Source: Hormoscilla sp. GM7CHS1pb
GTDB lineage: Bacteria > Cyanobacteriota > Cyanobacteriia > Cyanobacteriales > Desertifilaceae
Direction of reading: 5' to 3'
Length of the DNA: 64,000 nt
Assembly (NCBI GenBank): GCA_014323675.1
Contig: JACONN010000003.1
Span: forward strand, 372,001 to 436,000
Shown here: positions 35,794 through 46,153 of the stretch, one piece after another
Position numbering within the stretch: position 1 is the stretch's first letter
Layout: each line of letters starts with the position of its first letter
Program-made: the position numbers and the translations under genes
Notes under the pieces: generated by a model
What the model saw: the letters and a program-made list of their open reading frames with translations, nothing else
Database searches by the model: none
What the model was told of the DNA's origin: nothing

Positions 35794-37245
35794 ATGACAT
35801 TAAAATTGTACAACACTCTCTCCCGCACAGAATCTCCCTTTTCTCCCCTATCACCTCCCCAGGTCCGCATCTATTGCTGTGGCGTCACGGTCTACGACTA
35901 CTGCCATTTGGGTCACGCCCGGTCCTATATAGTCTGGGATACCCTCCGCCGCTATCTCCAATGGTGCGGTTTCCAGGTTACTTATGTTCAGAATTTTACC
36001 GATATTGATGACAAGATTCTCAACCGGGCCCGCCAAACAGGTTCCACTATGCAAGCAGTGGCCTCACACTTCACTCAGACCTATTTTGAAGATATGGCCC
36101 GCCTGAATGTCCTGGAAGCTGATGAATATCCCCGCGCCACCCACGCGATCGATGGCATTCAACGCTTGATCCACGAGTTGGAACAGAAAGGCTATGCCTA
36201 CCCAGCTGATGGAGATGTATATTACCATGTACGCCAATATCCTGAATACGGTAAACTTTCCCGACGTCAGCTAGAAGAGATGCAAACCGGTGCTAGTGGA
36301 CGGGTGCAGGCGGCAGTCGATGAGGCCCAGAAGAAAAAAGACCCCTATGATTTTGCCCTCTGGAAGGCGGCCAAACCAGAAGAACCCAGTTGGCCATCTC
36401 CTTGGGGTGCCGGTCGCCCCGGATGGCATATCGAATGTTCCGCCATGGTGCGCGATCGCCTGGGTGACTCGATCGACATCCATTGCGGCGGCGCGGATCT
36501 GATCTTCCCCCACCACGAGAATGAAATTGCTCAGTCTGAAGCTGTAACCGGTAAGCCCCTAGCTCAATACTGGCTGCATAATGGCTTCGTGACAGTCAAT
36601 GGCGAAAAGATGTCCAAATCCTTGGGCAATTTTACCACCATCCGTCAGCTGTTGGATGGGGAAAATGCTCCCTCACCAATGGCCGTGCGCTTGTTTGTCC
36701 TCCAGGGACATTACCGCAAACCTATCGATTTTACTCCTGAGGCGATCGCCTCGGCCCAAAACAGCTGGGAAACTCTCAAAGATGGGTTGCTTTTCTGCCA
36801 AAAGTATGGTCAAAAACTAGAATTGACAGAGACCGGGTCGGTGTTAAAAGAATCCGTTGCCAAATTTCAGACGGCGATGGATGACGATCTGAACACCCCT
36901 GGCGCTTTGGCCGTTTTGTTTGAACTGGCAAAAGAACTCAAGCGGGAGGGAAATATCCTCGTTCATGCCGGAATTACAGAAATCGACCCCCAAATACTCC
37001 AAGAACAGTGGTATACTCTGGTAAGCTTGGCAAAAGTATTAGGTTTAGAAGCCGGTTTAGAGGAAGAAAAAACAGCAGCTGATGGTTTAAGTGATGCGGA
37101 AATAGAAGCATTGATTGAGCAACGTTCCCAAGCTAGGAAAGCTAAGAACTTTGCTGAGGGCGATCGGATCCGCAACGAACTGCAAGCCCGAGGAATCACC
37201 CTGCTCGATAAACCGGGTGGCATAACTAGCTGGCACCGCAAATAA
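35794..37245 (+). CDS. cysS: Cysteine--tRNA ligase
   Basis: A complete 483-residue class I synthetase that charges tRNA-Cys with cysteine. The zinc-binding Cys in VRIYCCGVTVYD, the HIGH motif as CHLGHARSY (near residue 34), the catalytic WHIECSAM (near 210), HCGGADLIFPHHENE and the KMSKS loop VNGEKMSKSLGNFTTIR (near 270) are all present, as is the anticodon-binding C-terminus ending RGITLLDKPGGITSWHRK. The frame is intact, which argues that not every gene here carries indels. Confidence 0.97.
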   Translation: MTLKLYNTLSRTESPFSPLSPPQVRIYCCGVTVYDYCHLGHARSYIVWDTLRRYLQWCGFQVTYVQNFTDIDDKILNRARQTGSTMQAVASHFTQTYFEDMARLNVLEADEYPRATHAIDGIQRLIHELEQKGYAYPADGDVYYHVRQYPEYGKLSRRQLEEMQTGASGRVQAAVDEAQKKKDPYDFALWKAAKPEEPSWPSPWGAGRPGWHIECSAMVRDRLGDSIDIHCGGADLIFPHHENEIAQSEAVTGKPLAQYWLHNGFVTVNGEKMSKSLGNFTTIRQLLDGENAPSPMAVRLFVLQGHYRKPIDFTPEAIASAQNSWETLKDGLLFCQKYGQKLELTETGSVLKESVAKFQTAMDDDLNTPGALAVLFELAKELKREGNILVHAGITEIDPQILQEQWYTLVSLAKVLGLEAGLEEEKTAADGLSDAEIEALIEQRSQARKAKNFAEGDRIRNELQARGITLLDKPGGITSWHRK

Positions 37246-37255
37246 AAGTTGCCTA

Positions 37256-37331
37256 GTTGATTGTTGATTGTGAAAATAATTAATCGGGCAAGATATTGCT
37301 GAGGATACATCATCAACCATCAACAATCAAC
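37256..37331. repeat. Inverted repeat after cysS
   Basis: Perfect arms GTTGATTGTTGAT (37256-37268) and ATCAACAATCAAC (37319-37331), followed by GCCCCGAGATTTTTTTTTTA. It may act as a weak terminator or be a small non-coding mobile repeat. Confidence 0.5.
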
Positions 37332-37461
37332 AAGCCCCGAGATTTTTTTTTTAATCTGTAAACTTTTGCAAAGGGAAAAAATGACAAGTGGTAATCATTC
37401 AACTATAACTGACAACCAACAACTGACAACATACTTAATATTTAATACTTAATAGCTAATC

Positions 37462-38550
37462 ATGCGCGAGCAACGTATTACTTTTTCCATTTCTGGCCTG
37501 CTGCTGATTGTAGCATCAGTCTTGTCGATAGTGGTGTTGTGGCAGCTACAGAGTCTGCTAATAATTTTGATGATTTCGGTAGTGCTAGCAGCTTCTATTT
37601 CACCCTTGGTAGAAACAGCTGAAAGGTGGCACATCCCGCGTTGGTTGGGGACGATCGTCGTTTACCTCACCCTGTTATCTGGATTAACAGGGGTAGGACT
37701 GTTACTAGGTCCAGCAGTAACCGAACAAATTCAGCTTCTAGTAAAGGGGCTGCCAGTCTACGCCGAAAAGTTAATCGCCGTGGCGTCCGATACAATAACG
37801 AGATGGAATGACATTCCGTCAGATATATTCGAGTTCTTTGATGTCCAGCAGTTCACAAGCTGGCTGTTCCGTTCCAGTCAACAGCTAGTATTGCGATCCT
37901 ATAGTATCACTAGGGGAATTTTGGGTGCTGCGATTAGCCTGATTCTCTCCTTGTTTATTTCTGGTTACATGGTAGCGGATAGTCAAACCCTAGTACGCAG
38001 TGTCGTGCGTCTGTTTCCCCAACCTTGGGAGGAACGTTTGGCAGCTCAAGTGCCGATTATTAGTTACCGCATGGGCAGTTATATTCGGGGCCGACTTTTG
38101 GTTTCCTTGATTTTAGGCATAGCCACGACTGTTGGGTTGGGCTTTTTGGGACTGCGGGAGTTTTCTCTCGGGTTAGGAGTCATCGCTGGTGTCACGAATT
38201 TAATCCCCTTTATCGGACCAGTTTTGGGGGCAATTCCGGCTTTGGTGGTGGCGATCGCCGCTGGGGGATGGAAGTTTCTCTGGATATTGCTGTTCTTCGT
38301 GGCGATCCAGAATATAGAAACCTATGTCCTGGATCCCTTTCTGGTAGGTTCTTCTGTAGGGTTACACCCCCTCTACCAGTTGCTAGCAGTGGTGGGAGGT
38401 ACGCAAATTTTGGGTATTATTGGAGCGTTGATCGTACCGCCTTGGATGGCAGGTGCAGCTGCTTTGATCGAGAATCTGTATTTAGAGCCTAAGCAGCGGG
38501 CCGAACAGAAAACAATCGTCATTTCCCCCGAGACAAATATGCCTCAGTGA
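37462..38550 (+). CDS. AI-2E family transporter (PerM/YdiK type)
   Basis: A 362-residue membrane protein with two N-terminal segments (residues 12-50), a third near 60-85, an extracytoplasmic domain, and five more segments. The family motif GLGVIAGVTNLIPFIGPVLG is near residue 238, and the last segments contain IIGALIVPPWMAG. Members are eight-helix exporters; roles reported for relatives include quorum-signal export and ion antiport. It is unlinked to the neighbouring genes in function and intact. Confidence 0.9.
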   Translation: MREQRITFSISGLLLIVASVLSIVVLWQLQSLLIILMISVVLAASISPLVETAERWHIPRWLGTIVVYLTLLSGLTGVGLLLGPAVTEQIQLLVKGLPVYAEKLIAVASDTITRWNDIPSDIFEFFDVQQFTSWLFRSSQQLVLRSYSITRGILGAAISLILSLFISGYMVADSQTLVRSVVRLFPQPWEERLAAQVPIISYRMGSYIRGRLLVSLILGIATTVGLGFLGLREFSLGLGVIAGVTNLIPFIGPVLGAIPALVVAIAAGGWKFLWILLFFVAIQNIETYVLDPFLVGSSVGLHPLYQLLAVVGGTQILGIIGALIVPPWMAGAAALIENLYLEPKQRAEQKTIVISPETNMPQ

Positions 38551-38623
38551 TTTGAGTTGTCAGTTGCGCGGGATGGCCAGATCGCCTGTCCGGAGGTCCG
38601 GAGGTGCTCACTGATATGCTCCC

Positions 38624-38848
38624 TCAATGAGAGTCATCAAAGGGGATTTTATTGCTAATTTTGATCTTACCTCTAAGTACCGCTCGCAGCAATCGATTTA
38701 CAGCTCTTTGCTCTTGTTCGTCCAGGGACTCATCTAATATGGCGGCCATCAGTCCATAGCGGTCAGTTAGAGTGAGTACGCCACTGTCGCTACTAGAGGC
38801 GAGAATTTCTGCAATAGCACCAGGTATAAGTTTAACTTGTGGTAACAT
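38624..38848 (-). CDS. Conserved small hypothetical protein
   Basis: A 74-residue frame from MLPQVKLIPGAIAEILASSS to IKISNKIPFDDSH; upstream in-frame codons to 38896 are possible. The pattern TLTDRYGLMAAILDESLDEQ and NRLLRAVLRGKIKI resembles small cyanobacterial proteins found beside many housekeeping genes. It is helical and soluble, and I know no function for it. It converges on the transporter gene with 73 bases between. Confidence 0.6.
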   Translation of the reverse strand: MLPQVKLIPGAIAEILASSSDSGVLTLTDRYGLMAAILDESLDEQEQRAVNRLLRAVLRGKIKISNKIPFDDSH

Positions 38849-39133
38849 ATCATTACATTTAACCCTACTATTCCCATATCTCTCTTTTTTCCTCATGGTA
38901 AGGCGATCGCGCTCATTGGCAATCTGTGATACAAATAATCTGTGCCAGTGATGGTAAACACAGCCGATCCCCGATAGATGATGTATCGGGGGATCAAGGT
39001 ATGGGGGTTGGCGCAGCAGTAGGAGTTATGTATAATTTTACAGCAGTTGCCATGGTAGCACAGCAGCAGATGGGATATGCTTAAAGTTGTTCTTACCGAA
39101 GCTGTTGTCTTATGACTCAAAGGCCGCAGATAT

Positions 39134-39574
39134 GTGAAAATCTGCCAGGTGGAGAAGATACTGGGACTATTGCATCAAGAGCCATCTTTGCGGAGTGTCT
39201 CAGCTGTACAGGGATCCCTGAAAAAGGCGATCGCGCCCAAGTTTGAAAGCGTATTTGCGGGTGCTTTCAGTGCGGGAAAGTCGATGCTAATCAATGGGCT
39301 GCTGGAACGGGAATTGCTCTATAGTGCAGAAGGGCATGCTACGGGCACTCAATGCTATATTGAGTATGCCGAACCAGATGCAGAGCGAGTGGCGCTCACC
39401 TTCTCGAGTGCGGCAGAAATTAAAACACAGGCGGTGGCTTTGTGTAAGGGACTGGGAATGTCTGCTGCGACTAAGATCGACGAGTCGGAAATGGTCGAAC
39501 TGCTGCGCCAAGGATGTGAAGCTATTATTCTCAAATCGCGATATCGGGCGATTCCGGGGCACTGCGTTAGTTAA
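39134..39574 (+). pseudogene. N-terminal fragment of a dynamin-like GTPase
   Basis: The frame begins MKICQVEKILGLLHQEPSLR (GTG start) and includes the P-loop FAGAFSAGKSMLINGLL near residue 40 and the switch-like EGHATGTQCYIEYAEPDAER. It stops near residue 146 after IILKSRYRAIPGHCVS, before G3 and G4. Bacterial dynamin-like GTPases are at least 500 residues, so most is missing. It is the first of a run of three broken genes (39.1-41.6 kb). Confidence 0.8.
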
Positions 39575-39643
39575 TTGTCGGGTGATGAGCGTGATTTGTT
39601 GGATGCTGTGCCCCTACTAATTGCTGGCGATATCGCCTGGGCC

Positions 39644-40255
39644 TTAATACCAAAAAGTATTGACGACGGGATATTCTTCGTGGCCTTCAGGATAGGTATA
39701 GGGAGTCTCGGGATATTCTACCAGATAATGTGCTGGATATTCTTGAAACTCATTTTCTTCGATATATGCTGTAGAAGATTCTGCAAATATTTTTTCTGGA
39801 TCTCCTACAAGGTCTGTTTCCATATATCCTCCCCCAACGCCGATCGCGGTATTATGGACGTTGGCATCAGTCAATACTATATCAACCATCGATGCCCCTG
39901 ATACGTCCACGCTATAAATATTCGCACTGCTAAAATTCACGTTGTTCAGGTTCGCGTCATTAAGACTGGCATCGGTTAAGTGAGCGCCCGTTAAGTGAGC
40001 GCCCTGTAGGTTTGCACCAGTTAAGTCAGCACCTTCCAGGTTAGCATGGGTGAGGTTTGCCCCTTCTAGGTTAGCTTCTCTCAAGTCAGCGCCGATCAGA
40101 TGTTCTTCAGATAGGTTTGCTCCTGAAAGATCGCAGCGATAACATTCCCTTGTTGTCAATAACTGTTCTACATGTTCGGGATTCTCTGCTTTAACGGCGC
40201 TAGTAAAAAGTAGAGGTGTTATTAAGGTCAGAATCACTACTGTTTTATCGATCAT
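39644..40255 (-). CDS. Exported pentapeptide-repeat protein
   Basis: A 203-residue protein. An N-terminal signal peptide (VVILTLITPLLFTSAVKAEN) is followed by ECYRCDLSGANLSEEHLIGA and about fifteen A(D/N)LxX pentapeptide repeats between residues 40 and 130, forming a right-handed quadrilateral helix. The C-terminal 70 residues are acidic and tyrosine/proline-rich without repeats. The L-TTRECYRCDLSGANL motif is typical of small cyanobacterial exported repeat proteins. Function unknown. Confidence 0.88.
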   Translation of the reverse strand: MIDKTVVILTLITPLLFTSAVKAENPEHVEQLLTTRECYRCDLSGANLSEEHLIGADLREANLEGANLTHANLEGADLTGANLQGAHLTGAHLTDASLNDANLNNVNFSSANIYSVDVSGASMVDIVLTDANVHNTAIGVGGGYMETDLVGDPEKIFAESSTAYIEENEFQEYPAHYLVEYPETPYTYPEGHEEYPVVNTFWY

Positions 40256-40570
40256 ATTTATTCTCCTTTGTCAATGTCTTGCTTGACTTTTGCTTCCACA
40301 TTCCCTATTATAGCGATGGCTTGCCTTTATAGGGGGCGATAGCATCCACGGGTTGGTTGTGAGCCAGATCGGGTGGGGCGGCGGTAATTAAGTGACTGGG
40401 TATATACGGTAGTGGTTCCCTGCGATCGCCGCCCCACCCGGTTTCTTAGCCCTTTGAGTCCGAACGCGCAGGCGGTATGGGGGCCCTCCGCCTTTCGATC
40501 GTGCCCCGGCGCCACCCGACTGATGGAATGTGATACCGCCCTGGCCGGACGCGATCGCCTATGAACTGTA

Positions 40571-41407
40571 TTGTACATCTTGCATCTCTGTTTTGCTGGA
40601 GGCAGATTGGGGAATGCTGCAAGATTACAGGTCGATGATATCCGATCGCTGGAACCTACCTTTCGGGAAACATCAGAAACAGAGTCGGAAGAAACCTCCC
40701 CTAAACCAGATATACCCAGTCTAACCCTAGAAGAGGATCCGGTGCAGGTGGTGCAGGCGGTGCGCCGCAGTGGACGCGATCGCGACAGACGCCCCCGCTA
40801 TAGCTTGCTGACTGAGTATTTCCCGGTGACGAAACGGGAAATGAAGCAAACTTGGCGTTACCGACGTAGCCCGGTGCGGGAAGGGGCACTGTGAGAATTG
40901 GATGTGGAGGCGACGGTGGAGAAGATGGGGATTTTACTGGAACCGGTGCTGGTGCCCCGTCGGGTCAATCGGACGCGCATCCCGAAATACGAGCGCCTTA
41001 GCGAGTATGGAGAGGAGGCTCAGGAATGGACAGCGCTAGCTTATACGAAGCCGAGTGAGGCAGCGCGGGAGTTGGCAGAAGCTCTTAATTCAAGAGTAAA
41101 ACAGAAGGATATGGCAGAGGTGCTTCGCTTAGCTTCGTTGGTAGAAACATTTGCCGATCCTTTGAAACTGGCAGGATTCGAGCAGTTACTGATCTATAGT
41201 GGAGGGATGGTGAGCTTTGTCCGTGGTGATTTGGAAGACGCAAAGGCTCAGTTCGGCAAATTGCTTGGACCCGATCTTCAAGTGCAGGTTGCTGGTGTTG
41301 GTTTAGATATTCCACGAGACCTGTTTATCTCTACAAGTATTCATCAGACACCAAAGACAAGTATTCATCAGATGGCCAGGAAGCTTTACCAGGAGCAGTT
41401 AACATAA
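40571..41407 (+). pseudogene. Remnant of a VWA/CoxE-like protein with an in-frame stop
   Basis: The first part reads VQAVRRSGRDRDRRPRYSLL, FPVTKREMKQTWRYRRSPVR and then a TGA at 40892. The same frame continues ELDVEATVEKMGILLEPVLV followed by PRRVNR. In intact relatives this block leads into a VWA-domain strand, but here it changes abruptly to unrelated sequence (RIPKYERLSEYGEEAQEWTA, a TPR-like acidic segment to 41407). This looks like a decayed fusion of two genes. Such VWA proteins accompany MoxR- and GTPase-containing conflict systems in cyanobacteria, consistent with the P-loop fragment downstream. Confidence 0.55.
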
Positions 41408-41556
41408 GAATTATTGGCGATCGCGGAGCTGGAAAGACAACTTATCTGGCGGCTTTTACTTACTTGAGTTCTCCTATAATTCCGACTCCAATCCATTCTA
41501 TTTATCCTTTAGACGACCAAACAGAAGAACTATTTTTAAGGCGAAAAGATATCTGA
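41371..41556 (+). pseudogene. P-loop NTPase N-terminal fragment
   Basis: In another frame the sequence reads DGQEALPGAVNIRIIGDRGA then GKTTYLAAF, a clear Walker A, and ends at a stop about 60 codons on (EELFLRRKDI). It overlaps the end of the VWA remnant, and a short duplicated stretch ACAAGTATTCATCAGA occurs twice just before it. Only the N-terminal P-loop survives of what was probably a large GTPase or ATPase. Confidence 0.55.
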
Positions 41557-41610
41557 TAACAAGGTTTATAGAAAAGCTTGAAGTTGTAGAAGTTGACTAA
41601 TTCTCCTTGT

Positions 41611-41817
41611 ATGGACGTCCTAAAAATTTACTACGATGAAGAAGGTCAAACCCTCTCAGTCTGGTTTGATGACCCCCGTAAAGAGTTCCTCACAGAGGAA
41701 ACTGGAGAAGATTTTTCTTTAATTAAAGATAAAGATGGTCGTGTAATTGGGTTTGAACGGCTGAACTACAGCTTGGAAAAACCAGATGCAGTGCAAGTAG
41801 AGTTAATCAGTGTTTAG
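41611..41817 (+). CDS. DUF2283 family protein
   Basis: A 68-residue protein beginning MDVLKIYYDEEGQTLSVWFD. The DEEGQTLSVWF strand pair and DKDGRVIGFERLNYS are DUF2283 hallmarks. Members are small beta proteins of unknown role, often close to toxin-antitoxin loci or XisHI. An upstream in-frame codon at 41593 is less likely. Confidence 0.85.
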   Translation: MDVLKIYYDEEGQTLSVWFDDPRKEFLTEETGEDFSLIKDKDGRVIGFERLNYSLEKPDAVQVELISV

Positions 41818-41903
41818 GGAAAACCATCGCTTGAAAGTGAGATGCACCCCTCCTTTCGTCACCCCACCACCCGATCTGGCCAGGAATTAATAACAAATAA
41901 TCA

Positions 41904-42239
41904 TCATCCTACGGCAAAGCCATCATATTGTCGCATAATTTTGGCATGATACCCCAGCACGATATCATGCTTCGGTATCCCTAACTCCACCAATTCATTG
42001 GCAATGCCAACCTCTGTTCCATCATGCTGAATCCAAATTTTCCCATCCAAAATATCAATATGAATTAGGGGGCCGAACACTCGCGTATACTTATTCCAGC
42101 CTGCTTCAAAAATCTGATAATGATCCCGTTCTCGGTCGAAGAAAGGATATATCTCTATCTCCCCGTAAGATAGTTTTATTTCACTATATTTACCGAGAAT
42201 TTCTTCAATCAAAACCCGATACTGATTTAGCTTATCCAT
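41904..42239 (-). CDS. xisI: XisI family protein
   Basis: A 111-residue XisI protein: MDKLNQYRVLIEEILGKYSE, HYQIFEAGWN and IHIDILDGKIWIQHDGTEVG, ending KHDIVLGYHAK. XisI and XisH were named as factors controlling excision of the nitrogenase fdxN element in Anabaena, but dozens of copies occur in cyanobacteria without that element, so other roles are likely. The gene overlaps xisH by 13 bases. A second XisI, cut by an IS, is at 57180. Confidence 0.92.
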   Translation of the reverse strand: MDKLNQYRVLIEEILGKYSEIKLSYGEIEIYPFFDRERDHYQIFEAGWNKYTRVFGPLIHIDILDGKIWIQHDGTEVGIANELVELGIPKHDIVLGYHAKIMRQYDGFAVG

Positions 42240-42643
42240 TGCACGATCTCCTCTTCATCTGGTTCGTAAAGAATAATACTTAATTTTGCTTCCTGAATAG
42301 TTTTTTGAGCCAAAGTAAGGCGCAAAAACTCTTGATATATGAAAATTGGCACGGCAAGATATAGTTGGCGTTCCGGTTCCTGTTGTCCAAGAGCTATACG
42401 ATAAGATAAACCTTGACCTACAGCCAAATAAAATTCATAGATAGTTGATGGCGCAATAAAACTATTCACTTCAACGGCAATTTTTTCAAGGTTTCGCTCT
42501 GCTGCAATCAGTTTTTCTCCAGCTAAATCTACTTTAACTTGAGTATTGTCAAAATCTAGATATAAAGGATCGTGGGTAATTTCCCATCCCTCTTTAATTA
42601 ATCCGGTTTTGACTGCATCATGAAATCTATCTTTGGCAGACAT
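42227..42643 (-). CDS. xisH: XisH family protein
   Basis: A 138-residue XisH: MSAKDRFHDAVKTGLIKEGW, ITHDPLYLDF, KVDLAGEKLIAAER, KIAVEVNSFIAPSTIYEFYL and AVGQGLSYR. XisH belongs to the PD-(D/E)XK nuclease-like fold (the D of LDFDNTQVKVDLAGE and the E-V of IAVEVNSF fit). It is translationally coupled to xisI. Intact. Confidence 0.92.
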   Translation of the reverse strand: MSAKDRFHDAVKTGLIKEGWEITHDPLYLDFDNTQVKVDLAGEKLIAAERNLEKIAVEVNSFIAPSTIYEFYLAVGQGLSYRIALGQQEPERQLYLAVPIFIYQEFLRLTLAQKTIQEAKLSIILYEPDEEEIVQWIS

Positions 42644-42689
42644 TGCAATCTTATCCTCATATTATTGCACGGGAAATTGACAATTCTCT

Positions 42690-43560
42690 CATTCCCTGAC
42701 TCTGGCCTTGTCATTACCCACATTTCTCTCGTTCCCTGCCAAAGTCAGGGAACGCGCATTGAGAGGCAGAGCCTCTGGTGTCATGTTTTCTCGCTTTGGC
42801 AGAGCCTCCAACCTACCGTTCTCAGGGAGACCCTGGGAACGAGAGAACGAGAGCTCGCCCGGGGACAGGAGTCAATACTTCTCGGTTAAGGATTTTATTT
42901 GTCATTGCGAGGGGGGGACAACCGCTCACAACTTATGCTCAATTGAGTTAACCCCCCCGGAACGCGCAGCGACGCCCGACCCACGAGGGCCAACTATGCT
43001 CCCTGCTCGGGTGCTCCCTATGCTCCCTGCTCGGGTGCTCCCTACTCCCTACTCCCTACTCCCTAACCGAGAAGTATTGGGTCAGCCCTGGGGTAAAGCC
43101 AGAGGCGATCGCAGAAACCGGGTTTCTGGCAGGGAGCTAGCTGGCACCCCGAGGCTTTCCCATACCGATATGAAAAAGTTCTGCCTATTCAATTAGAGCA
43201 ATTGCTAGATGGGTTGCTTTTTTATGCTACCATGTCCCTTGTGAAATGTATTGTTTGGCAAATTCATCCTCCAAGCCGTTTAGATAGCCCGGACGATGAA
43301 TTGCCTAGGCGAGCAGCTTGCTGCCCGCCTTTTTCTCTCTACGATGCGATCGCCTATAGCAAGTATTTGATACGTCGATAGGTAGGGTAAATGTTTTCTC
43401 TCCCTCTCTGGAGGCAGATCCTCCAACCTACCGGTTCCCAGGGGAACGAGAGAACGAGAGATAGCCAGGAGACAGGAGTAAATGTTTTCTCTCCCTCTCT
43501 GGAGGCAGATCCTCCAACCTACCGTTCCCAGGGAGACCCTGGGAACCAGAGAAATCTCTG
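42690..43560. repeat. Cluster of CTCGTTCCC/GGGAACGAG palindromes
   Basis: This gap between xisH and the HEAT-type gene has no gene I can support. It holds several copies of the CTCGTTCCC...GGGAACGAGAG repeat (42693, 42726, 42818, 43434, 43519), each bracketing variant loops (CAAAGTCAG, AGGGAGACC). It also holds two near-identical 90-base blocks (ATGTTTTCTCTCCCTCTCTG, then GAGGCAGATCCTCCAACCTA, at 43390 and 43481), CTCCCTA runs near 43040, and an AGAAACCGGGTTTCT palindrome at 43111. Confidence 0.75.
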
Positions 43561-43605
43561 GATACGGGGCGACCGGGTTAGGGCGACCGGGTTGGGGCGT
43601 GATAA

Positions 43606-45731
43606 CTACCTACAGACAACAGGTTTTACCTGAATGGGTAATGGGATGTCGGGATAGCGCTTGTGAATTTTCAGCATTGTCCCAATGGCTGCGGCTTTGT
43701 CTCCTATGGCTATTGTTACAGATTGCCGCGTCATAATTTCCGCCACTACCTTGGCTGCAGCTTCGCTTTTCAGGGCCTCCGCCTCCAGAAAGGCAAAGAT
43801 TCGCTTCTTCGCCACCCTCCCCCGATTCACGCTGCACAATATGCCGATCAAATAGGGCATTAGCTGCTCTAACCGATCGGGATTATCCACCGCATAGCTT
43901 TCCAGATAGTTGGTGGCAAATAGCTGCATGTCCGCTGAGGGATGTTCGCTGAATTTGACGAGGTATTCTTCGCCGTTGCTGGCTTGGAAGTGGCGCGTGA
44001 CTAAGTCTCTGCCATATTGACGCACCTCTTCTCGAATACTGTCACAGATGCTAATCATTACTTCTGGGGTCCAGTCTTCGTTGCTGAAGTTCGTAAATGT
44101 TTCTAATGCAAACTGGCGCGTGTCTTCCCATTTCGACTCTAGCAACCGCACCGCTGCTAATTTCTCTTGCGGATCTCTGCGGATGCGATCGAGCCTTTGG
44201 GAAAACATGGCCCTGGCAGCTTGTCGCACTGCTAAAATCTCGTGACTGGCCAGCAGGACGATCTCTGGGGTTGCAAATTCTGAGGTCCAACTGCTATGAT
44301 TGGCATTGAGGATTAAACCTCCCAATTCTTGTGCTGCTGAAGATTTGGCCCGCAGTAGTTGCAATGCTGTTTCTTTTGTGACGCTAGACATCCATTCCGT
44401 GGGAAAGTCTCGTAGCAGACTCACTAAATAGCTGTGGACTCCTTCATGTCTTTCGGGAACGAGCAAAAGTTCGATAAATTCAGAGGCTTGCTGGGTGCCA
44501 AATGCTGGATGTTCTGTGGCTAGACGGCGGATAATGGGTTGGATGGCTTGGCGGATAGAGATCTCCGGACTTACGGCCATTGCTACTATCACTACCCGCT
44601 GTTCTCCCATCAGGGTTTCGTCCGGTAATTGACCGAATAGCCCAATCCCGATACTGCGTACTGATTCATAAGGAGATGATAGCAGGGATTCGATCAATTC
44701 TGGCGGTAATTCCGCCGCTGGGGTTTCGTGATTTAACAGGATATGAGCCCCGATCGCCTGAATTTCTGGCATCGGGTGCGATAGCAAATCCAGGATAACA
44801 CCCAACCCTAACTTCCGCAACTGCTGTCCAAAACAGGCCAGCAAGGTTTCGCCTATATCCCGGGCAATTTCCGTTTCTCCCTCCTTTAATGCTAGCAGCG
44901 CAGCAATAATCTGCCCGATCGCTACCTTGGCTGTATTCTCCCCGATCGCTGCCGAACTTAACAGTTCCCGTGCAAAGGCCCTGGTGTCCGAGTGCTGACT
45001 CGTCACTAATGAGGCGATCGCCCCAGCATCTGAGAGGATGCGATCTGGTGCGGCTGCGATCCACTGATGGGCCTGAGTGCGGGCTGGAGCAAACAAGCAA
45101 TTAGCCAGAGCGATCGGCAAACCCATGTTAGGATCCTCTGGGTTATAGCGGTCTCTGACCAATGCAAAACCCAGTTGAGCCGTCACCTCATAGGGTTTAT
45201 TCAGCAACTGGATTAAACTGTCAACATCGATAGTAGCACAAAACTCCTGACAGACCCGCAATGCCTTAACCGCAAAGTGATGAACTGGCCGACAATTGCT
45301 TTGGCAAAGTAATTGCCAAAGTGCCTCTGGATGTGCTTCCCAAAGTTCCGGAAAAGCCTCCTCTCGTTTATTCGGTTCTGGATCTCCCGGTTGATAACCT
45401 TCCCGACAGCGCCACCCCGGGAATTGGGCATCAACACGTAGCGAGGACTATTTTCATAGAGGATATGGTTAAATGTCAAGTAACCAGCATAGGCATCCCA
45501 GTGCCGTCTGAACTGAGTGCTAGTCCAGTTAGAACGGTCCCAGCGATAAAAGATAGACTCTTTTACAGCCTCCGCATCATCATCAGAATAGGTCAGCAGT
45601 ATGCCCACAGCCATTTTTACATAGTCTGAGGACTCCTCTTCTCCCAACTGCTTGAGAGTACGCCACACCCGGCGCCGCAGATATTCCCGCGTCGCATCAC
45701 TGTAGGCTATGCGCGAGTCCCGACGCTGCAT
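43606..45731 (-). pseudogene. HEAT-like repeat protein, frameshifted
   Basis: A long helical protein of HEAT-like repeats. The first frame (TREYLRRRVWRTLKQLGEEE, DAYAGYLTFNHILYENSPRY, VLMPNSR) breaks at a CCCC run (45415-45418). Adding one base gives AWRCREGYQPGDPEPNKRE-like continuation WRCREGYQPGDPEPNKREEA and FPELWEAHPEALWQLLCQS, joining the second frame (RVCQEFCATIDVDSLIQLLN onward), 708 residues in total. The family is cyanobacterial and of unknown role, probably a scaffold. The N-terminus may be truncated because an in-frame stop lies close upstream. Confidence 0.75.
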
Positions 45732-45868
45732 TTCCTCTTGGAATTCATTACTTTCCCGTCTTTCATACCTGCGGCGCTATTGCGCCATGTTTATATATCT
45801 TATCCCGACCAGTACCGGGAAGCGTTCGTCTCTTCCTTCCCATCACTATTTCCCTCATTCTTTATCTC

Positions 45869-46153
45869 TTAGGCCAACACTGGTTGTCGATTTTCAGCTT
45901 CTATACCAGAAGCTGTCACCGATGATTTCAGGTTCATCCAGACCTTATAACCCGACTGAGAACAAGTCAGGCAGATATCCATTCCCGAATGGGCCATTTC
46001 GCATCCTAACTCATAAGCCTGCAATCTTGCATCCGAGGGGTATGACCTCACCTGAGCATATAATTCGCCTTTATGGTTCATCCCTTCTTTAATGCCCTCA
46101 CTCCAGTACTTGAATAGTTGCACTATGTTTTCGTTTATGACTGATGGAAGCAT
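45869..46153 (-). CDS. Conserved hypothetical protein, 94 residues
   Basis: MLPSVINENIVQLFKYWSEG leads into GMNHKGELYAQVRSYPSDAR and YELGCEMAHSGMDICLTCSQ, with three cysteines, then GYKVWMNLKS. The pattern is that of a small soluble cyanobacterial protein that I cannot name. The gap 46154-46668 upstream of it contains only A/T-rich DNA with a palindrome ATGTATCATATAATACAT near 46620 that could be a promoter element. Confidence 0.55.
   Translation of the reverse strand: MLPSVINENIVQLFKYWSEGIKEGMNHKGELYAQVRSYPSDARLQAYELGCEMAHSGMDICLTCSQSGYKVWMNLKSSVTASGIEAENRQPVLA

Noticed and set aside
38893..39120. 75-residue minus-strand open frame
   Set aside because: The composition is unlike a protein (cysteine/tyrosine-rich), and no start signal or homologous pattern was seen.
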